Source: Comamonadaceae bacterium
Lineage (GTDB): Bacteria > Pseudomonadota > Gammaproteobacteria > Burkholderiales > Burkholderiaceae_C
DNA: 64,000 bases
Reading direction: 5' to 3'
NCBI GenBank assembly: GCA_027484575.1
Contig: JAIXSQ010000010.1
Span: 413,835 to 477,834 of the forward strand
The position numbers and the translations under genes were made by a program. Under the pieces are notes generated by a model. That model made no database searches. It saw only the letters and a list, made by a program, of their open reading frames with translations, and had not been told where the DNA came from. This document shows, piece by piece, positions 62,855-64,000 of the stretch. Positions within the stretch are counted from its first letter, which is position 1, and each line of letters starts with the position of its first letter.

Positions 62855-63898
62855 ATGACGTTCCGCCGCACCCTGCTGGGCCTGGCCCTGGCCGCCAGCG
62901 CCCTGGCCGCCGCCACCACCGCCGTGCCCGCGATGGCGCAGGCCGCCTACAAGCCCGAGTACAAGGTCTCGCTGGTGCTGGGCCCGCCCACGCCCTGGGG
63001 CATGGCCGGCCAGATCTGGGCCGACCTGGTCAAGGAGCGCACCCAGGGCCGCATCAACATGAAGCTGTACCCCGGCGTGTCGCTGGTGCAGGGCGACCAG
63101 ACGCGCGAGTTCAGCTCGCTGCGCCAGGGCGTGATCGACATGGCCGTGGGCTCGACCATCAACTGGTCGCCGCAGGTCAAGGAACTGAACCTGTTCTCGC
63201 TGCCGTTCCTGATGCCCGACTACGCGGCCATCGACGCGCTGACGCAGGGCGAGGTGGGCAAGCGCCTGTTCCAGGTGATCGACCGTGCCGGCGCGGTGCC
63301 GCTGGCCTGGGGCGAGAACGGCTTCCGCGAGCTGACCAACAGCAAGAAGCCGATCAAGTCGCCCGAGGACCTCAAGGGCATGAAGATCCGCGTGGTGGGC
63401 TCGCCGCTGTTCTCCGACACCTTCAGCGCGCTGGGCGCCAACCCGACCCAGATGAGCTGGGCCGATGCGCAGCCCGCGCTGTCCAGCGGCGCCGTGGACG
63501 GCCAGGAGAACCCGATGTTCCTGTTCACGGTGCTGAAGATGCACACCGTGGGCCAGAAGTTCGTGACCACCTGGGGCTACGTGGCCGACCCGCTGGTGTT
63601 CGTGGTGAACAAGGACATCTGGGCCTCGTGGACGCCGGCCGACCAGGCCATCGTGCGCCAGGCCGCCATCGACGCGGGCAAGCAGGAGATCGCCATCGCC
63701 CGCAAGGGCCTGGTCGAGGCCGACAAGCCGCTGCTCAAGGACGTGGCCGGCATGGGCGTGACCGTCACCTCGCTGTCGCCGGCCGAGCGCGAGGCCTTCG
63801 TCAAGGCCACCCGCCCGGTGTACGACAAGTGGAAGGCCACCATCGGCGCCGACCTGGTGACCCAGGCCGAGAAGGACATCGCGGCGCGGAAGAAGTGA
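62855..63898 (+). CDS. TRAP transporter substrate-binding protein, DctP type
   Basis: A 347-residue periplasmic binding protein with signal peptide (1-29, ending AMAQ). DctP features: FSLPFLMPDYAAIDALTQGEVG, GFRELTNSKKPIKSPEDLKGMKIRVVGSPL (with the ligand-binding Arg) and GQENPMFLF. It is not of the TakP subfamily seen at 25-29 kb. AAGGAG precedes the ATG. Last gene of the E1alpha-E1beta-DctQ-DctM-DctP operon; likely binds the carboxylate that the E1 enzyme (or its product) uses. Confidence 0.9.
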   Translation: MTFRRTLLGLALAASALAAATTAVPAMAQAAYKPEYKVSLVLGPPTPWGMAGQIWADLVKERTQGRINMKLYPGVSLVQGDQTREFSSLRQGVIDMAVGSTINWSPQVKELNLFSLPFLMPDYAAIDALTQGEVGKRLFQVIDRAGAVPLAWGENGFRELTNSKKPIKSPEDLKGMKIRVVGSPLFSDTFSALGANPTQMSWADAQPALSSGAVDGQENPMFLFTVLKMHTVGQKFVTTWGYVADPLVFVVNKDIWASWTPADQAIVRQAAIDAGKQEIAIARKGLVEADKPLLKDVAGMGVTVTSLSPAEREAFVKATRPVYDKWKATIGADLVTQAEKDIAARKK

Positions 63899-63906
63899 GC
63901 ACGCCT

Positions 63907-63983
63907 CGTCGTCCCCGCGCAGGCGGGGACCCACGCACCGGCGCAGCGCTTGATCGTGGATGCCCGCCTGCGCGGGCATGACG
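63907..63983 (+). repeat. 77-bp double-hairpin dispersed repeat, full copy
   Basis: Full copy with hairpins GTCCCCGCGCAGGCGGGGAC (left) and ATGCCCGCCTGCGCGGGCAT (right) joined by about 30 bp, same length as the copy at 37846-37922. It lies just after the last DctP-type gene, where it could also act as a transcript end. A further copy seems to begin at 63993 and is cut by the window edge. Confidence 0.85.
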
Positions 63984-63992
63984 CTTCGGTTC

Positions 63993-64000
63993 CGTCGTCC
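63993..64000 (+). repeat. start of another repeat copy, cut by window end
   Basis: CGTCGTCC, the first eight bases of the 77-bp element, repeated directly after the full copy at 63907. Only the edge is visible. Confidence 0.4.

Noticed and set aside
62642..63979. Minus-strand frame of 445 codons over the DctP-type gene
   Set aside because: It begins in the hairpin repeat and runs antisense to a clear binding-protein gene; the product is His/Gly/Arg-rich with no domain.

Overview
The window is very GC-rich (about 70% by eye), gene-dense DNA with strong G/C preference at third codon positions. Gene content points to a free-living aerobic betaproteobacterium of the Burkholderiales, most like the Comamonadaceae or relatives: a xseB-ispA-dxs operon, a beta/gamma-type gshA, three TakP-type TRAP binding proteins, a PA2778/PA2779 pair and a molybdenum-hydroxylase (Cox-type) operon. 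This placement is inference from content; there is no rRNA or tRNA gene in the window to test it.

Layout. 0-5.7 kb: envelope and stress genes (small membrane protein, Ser/Gly-rich secreted protein, two L,D-transpeptidase-like proteins, DUF4864, a C39-like cysteine peptidase with its PA2779 partner, an HPF/RaiA-like protein). 5.8-22 kb: carboxylesterase, SRPBCC protein, gshA, RcnB-like protein, SDR dehydrogenase, AhpD-like protein, an apparently exported methyltransferase, a TetR/dihaem cytochrome c pair with tandem operators, DUF4142 lipoprotein, tyrosine phosphatase, Na+/H+ antiporter, hemerythrin, two Gly/Ser-rich lipoproteins, rhodanese, EamA exporter and a Rieske oxygenase. 22-29 kb: xseB-ispA-dxs followed by three tandem TakP-like genes, each with a hairpin or terminator behind it. 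29-36 kb: a CPA2 antiporter, a chemoreceptor with a separate periplasmic Cache protein, an AEC transporter, a degenerate receiver and an EgtB/SenA-like enzyme. 36-44.6 kb: tungstate (TupBCA plus regulator) and molybdate (ModABC plus ModE) uptake, with a hybrid histidine kinase between them. 46.4-57.4 kb: an AcoR-like regulator without AAA+ domain, divergent from a Mo-hydroxylase operon in the order S-L-M-D-E-G, a PqqU/YncD-like TonB receptor, then XdhC. 57.5-64 kb: cupin/LysR pair, then E1alpha-E1beta-DctQ-DctM-DctP.

How it works together. The second half links molybdenum/tungsten supply, a Mo-cofactor enzyme of CoxL form II type (substrate unknown, probably not CO) and its maturation proteins (MoxR, VWA, CoxG, XdhC), with a predicted outer-membrane receptor inside the operon. 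A second theme is capture of 2-oxo acids or related carboxylates: three TakP paralogues without membrane subunits, and a complete TRAP transporter in one operon with an E1 dehydrogenase that lacks an E2.

Two non-coding patterns stand out. A two-block element (TCCTAC, often with a GACAG or CACTG block further down) precedes seven genes, mostly of stress or envelope type. A 77-bp double-hairpin repeat occurs at about 37.8 and 63.9 kb, and one copy is translated in frame as the N-terminus of the tungstate ABC ATPase.
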